From CBFGTA01 sp965651595 (GTDB lineage: Bacteria > Actinomycetota > Actinomycetes > S36-B12 > UBA10799), in contig CBFGTA010000052.1 in the NCBI GenBank assembly GCA_965651595.1, positions 1 through 16,065 of the forward strand: DNA of 16,065 bases, read 5' to 3'. Below the pieces are notes generated by a model, which was given only the letters and a program-made list of their open reading frames with translations, was not told the DNA's origin and searched no databases. The position numbers were made by a program, and so were the translations under genes. This document shows positions 14,302-16,065 of this stretch, in pieces. The first letter of the stretch is position 1; the number at the start of each line of letters is the position of its first letter.

Positions 14302-14330
14302 TTGACCTACCGACTATCAGAACGGATACC
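14302..14330 (+). promoter_or_regulatory. Possible promoter TTGACC-N17-GATACC before rph
   Basis: TTGACC (14302-14307) and GATACC (14325-14330) are separated by 17 bp in the 80-bp gap before rph, and rph has no clear Shine-Dalgarno. The -10 ends only two bases before the rph ATG, so a standard start site would fall just inside the gene. It is therefore uncertain whether this drives rph. Confidence 0.25.
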
Positions 14331-14332
14331 TC

Positions 14333-15082
14333 ATGAACGCTCGCAGCGACGGACGCTCCTACGACCAACTCCGGCCTATTAGGTTCCAACGCAACTGGGT
14401 CGACATTGCTGAAGGCAGCTGCCTGGTCGAATTCGGTCGCACTCGGGTGTTGTGTGTGGCCAGTTTCACCGAGGGTGTACCCCGGTGGTTAAAGGGTTCG
14501 GGAACCGGCTGGGTGACGGCCGAGTATGCGATGCTGCCGCGTGCCACCGACACGCGCAGTGCCCGCGAATCGGTCAAGGGGAAGTTGTCGGGTCGCACTC
14601 AAGAAATCTCGCGCCTCATCGGCCGATCTTTGCGGGCGGTCGTGTCGATGGAAGACCTGGGCGAGAACACGATCCAACTTGACTGTGACGTTCTGCAAGC
14701 CGACGGGGGAACCCGGACCGCTGCTATCACCGGCGCCTACGTGGCGCTGGCCGATGCGCTGGCATGGGCCGGGCAGCGTCAAATCCTCACCACTGAATCG
14801 GTGCTGCGCGACAGCGTAAGTGCAGTTAGCGTGGGTCTGGTGTCGGGGGAGGCTCGCCTGGACTTGCACTATGACGACGATGTCGCTGCAGACGTCGACA
14901 TGAACATCGTCATGACTGGGTCGGGGGATTTTGTGGAAGTGCAAGGGACGGCCGAGGGCGTGACGTTTGGTCGGGATTGGCTCACCGAGTTGCTTGACTT
15001 GGGGACAACCGGCTGTCGGGAATTGGCTGGGCTACAGTCCGGGGCACTCGCCGCAGCCACAGATGTTCGGTCCAGTGGTTGA
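14333..15082 (+). CDS. rph: Ribonuclease PH
   Basis: Phosphate-dependent 3' to 5' exoribonuclease that trims the 3' ends of tRNA precursors; the active form is usually a hexamer. The 249-residue product has normal length and starts 'MNARSDGRSYDQLRPIRF', the family's N-terminal block, which fixes ATG 14333 even though the upstream ribosome site is poor. 'TRVLCVASFTEGVPRWLKG' follows. 'LSGRTQEISRLIGRSLRA' includes Arg88, 'LDCDVLQADGGTRTAAITGA' contains the phosphate-binding GTR at 126-128, and 'DVDMNIVMTGSGDFVEVQGT' forms the C-terminal active-site strand pair. It lies 80 bp after the MBL gene and just ahead of rdgB, the same order as Rv1340-Rv1341. Confidence 0.94.
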   Translation: MNARSDGRSYDQLRPIRFQRNWVDIAEGSCLVEFGRTRVLCVASFTEGVPRWLKGSGTGWVTAEYAMLPRATDTRSARESVKGKLSGRTQEISRLIGRSLRAVVSMEDLGENTIQLDCDVLQADGGTRTAAITGAYVALADALAWAGQRQILTTESVLRDSVSAVSVGLVSGEARLDLHYDDDVAADVDMNIVMTGSGDFVEVQGTAEGVTFGRDWLTELLDLGTTGCRELAGLQSGALAAATDVRSSG

Positions 15083-15095
15083 CGGCCCGGTGACG

Positions 15096-15707
15096 ATGAC
15101 CGGCCCGGTTGTCGTTGCTAGCCGCAATTCTCACAAGGTCAGTGAACTGGAGCGCATCCTACGTGCGAATCAGGCTGACTGGTCCCTGGTGAATCTGGCG
15201 GAGGTTGCCCCCGATCTGCCTGATGTGGTCGAAACTGGTGTGACCTTCGAGGAAAACTCGCTACTGAAGGCCCGAACGGTGTCGACCGCTACCGGCATGC
15301 CAGCCCTGGCTGACGACTCGGGCCTGTGCGTAGATGTGCTCAATGGCATGCCTGGGTTGTTTTCTGCCCGTTGGTCAGGTCAACACGGTGATGACACAGG
15401 GAACCTGGCGTTGTTGCTAGCCCAGCTTGCGGATGTGCCCGATCACTTGCGGACAGCGCAGTTCGTATGCGTCGTGACGCTCGTCTTGCCGGACGGGCGT
15501 AGCTATGTGGGCCGCGGGGAGGTGGCTGGCTGCCTCACCCGGGGGCCGCGGGGATCCAACGGTTTCGGATACGACCCCATCTTTGTTCCCGAGGGACACC
15601 AGCAAACGACGGCGGAGATCGCCCCTCAAGAGAAAGATCAACTGTCCCACCGGTCTCGTGCAGTCTCAGCCCTAGTCCAGTCAGTGTCAGGGGTCACCAC
15701 TAACTGA
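15096..15707 (+). CDS. rdgB: RdgB/HAM1 non-canonical purine NTP pyrophosphatase
   Basis: House-cleaning enzyme that hydrolyses dITP, XTP and ITP to the monophosphates, keeping deaminated purines out of DNA and RNA. The frame is open far into rph, but family proteins begin a few residues before the first beta strand, so ATG 15096 (203 residues) is preferred; GTG 15090 is two codons earlier and equally possible, and ATG 15063 would overlap rph. Motifs in order are 'ASRNSHKVSEL' (8-18), 'TFEENSLLKAR' (50-60), 'ALADDSGLCVDVL' (70-82), 'GSNGFGYDPIF' (153-163) and 'LSHRSRAVSAL' (183-193). Every nucleotide-binding and metal position that I can recall for the family is present. It is the last gene of the murI cluster. 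Confidence 0.93.
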   Translation: MTGPVVVASRNSHKVSELERILRANQADWSLVNLAEVAPDLPDVVETGVTFEENSLLKARTVSTATGMPALADDSGLCVDVLNGMPGLFSARWSGQHGDDTGNLALLLAQLADVPDHLRTAQFVCVVTLVLPDGRSYVGRGEVAGCLTRGPRGSNGFGYDPIFVPEGHQQTTAEIAPQEKDQLSHRSRAVSALVQSVSGVTTN

Positions 15708-15834
15708 GTATGTTACTCGCTGTCGCGAGACACTCCTGGATGCCCATCGGGGCTCTGCGGCTGCTTGCGCTTTCCGGCCCAGGTGTTGTGTTTCGTGGGT
15801 TGGTGACGTTCGGCGGGTGGTCGGTGGATAGGTG

Positions 15835-15891
15835 AGGTCCTCCGGGTGGGATGTGAAACTACCAAGAATCGCATTCCGCCAAGGAGGACCT
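15835..15891 (+). promoter_or_regulatory. Inverted repeat that covers the transposase ribosome site
   Basis: AGGTCCTCC (15835-15843) is the exact reverse complement of GGAGGACCT (15883-15891). An inner pair, GGGATG (15848-15853) with CATTCC (15872-15877), extends the stem with one G-T pair. The right arm contains the GGAGG Shine-Dalgarno of the transposase. RNA read from outside would fold and hide this site, a known way for insertion sequences to avoid activation by external transcription. Confidence 0.5.
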
Positions 15892-16065
15892 TATGACCCA
15901 CCGCAATGCGCCTCTCACTTCGGAGGGCCGCCGCCGCGCGTGCCCGGAAGCAGATCGAGGATGTCCGATCTGTCACGTCGCGGCGGCGTTCCGGATCGCC
16001 CGCCAAACGGTCGGGAAATGGCATGCACGGTGGGTTACCGAGGGTGAGGTTGGGCTGGAGGATCG
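15852..16065 (+). mobile_element. IS481-family insertion sequence, 5' end, cut by the window
   Basis: The transposase N-terminus and its short leader identify the element. The true left end is not proven: TGTGAAACTACCAAGAATC starting at 15852 begins with TGT as many IS481 ends do, but the right terminal repeat and target duplication lie outside the window. The 127 bp between rdgB and 15835 have no convincing gene; they hold a weak CTCGC-TGTC-GCGAG hairpin at 15716-15729. Confidence 0.55.
15893..16065 (+). CDS. IS481-type transposase, N-terminal part only
   Basis: DDE transposase start with 57 complete codons before the window ends. ATG 15893 follows AAGGAGG (15881-15887) by five bases. The reading 'MTHRNAPLTSEGRRR' is the typical IS481 opening, and 'HVAAAFRIARQTVGKWHARW' is the helix-turn-helix that binds the element's ends, followed by 'EGEVGLEDR' leading to the usual linker. 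The stretch 'ACPEADRGCPIC' between these motifs has more Cys than the usual 'LCERVDxGRPIS'-like sequence, so some decay may have started, although the frame is intact. The catalytic core lies outside the window. Confidence 0.8.
   Translation, partial: MTHRNAPLTSEGRRRACPEADRGCPICHVAAAFRIARQTVGKWHARWVTEGEVGLED

Noticed and set aside
15713..16024. Minus-strand ORF of 103 codons at the right edge, whose last 45 codons have fair G/C at third positions
   Set aside because: Most of it is the reverse of the IS transposase. The part outside the element has no recognisable domain, so a disrupted 3' gene remnant cannot be supported.

Overview
The window looks like chromosomal DNA from a moderately GC-rich actinomycete. 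Two things support this: GTG starts and G/C-rich third codon positions are common, and gene order in the right half closely follows the mycobacterial Rv1331-Rv1341 block. That block is clpS, a DUF2017 gene, the JAMM peptidase mec, the sulfur carrier cysO, cysM, then murI, a metallo-beta-lactamase-fold gene (Rv1339-like), rph and rdgB. Species cannot be read from the sequence.

Left part (1-8911), all on the + strand. It starts with the 3' end of an HdeD/DUF308 membrane protein, followed by an Ala-rich single-pass protein preceded by short direct repeats. A long acyl-CoA dehydrogenase comes next, with a ClC-type chloride channel/antiporter 22 bp behind it. Then come a large PLP-dependent Orn/Lys/Arg decarboxylase resembling mycobacterial Rv2531c and a secreted family-18 glycosyl hydrolase. 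HdeD-like, ClC and basic amino acid decarboxylase genes together suggest an acid-stress neighbourhood; this is inference.

Middle part (about 8990-11716). The tight clpS-DUF2017-mec-cysO-cysM run has a candidate -10 element (TATAGT) in front. It joins ClpS, the N-degron adaptor for Clp proteolysis, to the protein-thiocarboxylate route to cysteine: CysM uses the CysO thiocarboxylate as sulfur donor and Mec releases cysteine from CysO-Cys. The CysO here does not end in Gly-Gly. Seven more residues follow, so it probably needs C-terminal trimming before use.

Right part (11742-15707). Mycobacteria have a rhomboid gene between cysM and murI; here there is a minus-strand four-helix membrane protein with a leaderless-type promoter. 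Next is a + strand cluster: murI, a previously unlisted 59-codon ORF that overlaps the end of murI and has a strong Shine-Dalgarno sequence, the MBL-fold gene, rph and rdgB.

Right edge (about 15835-16065). The 5' end of an IS481-type insertion sequence runs off the window. Its transposase ribosome binding site lies in one arm of a long inverted repeat. No rRNA, tRNA or CRISPR array was seen.
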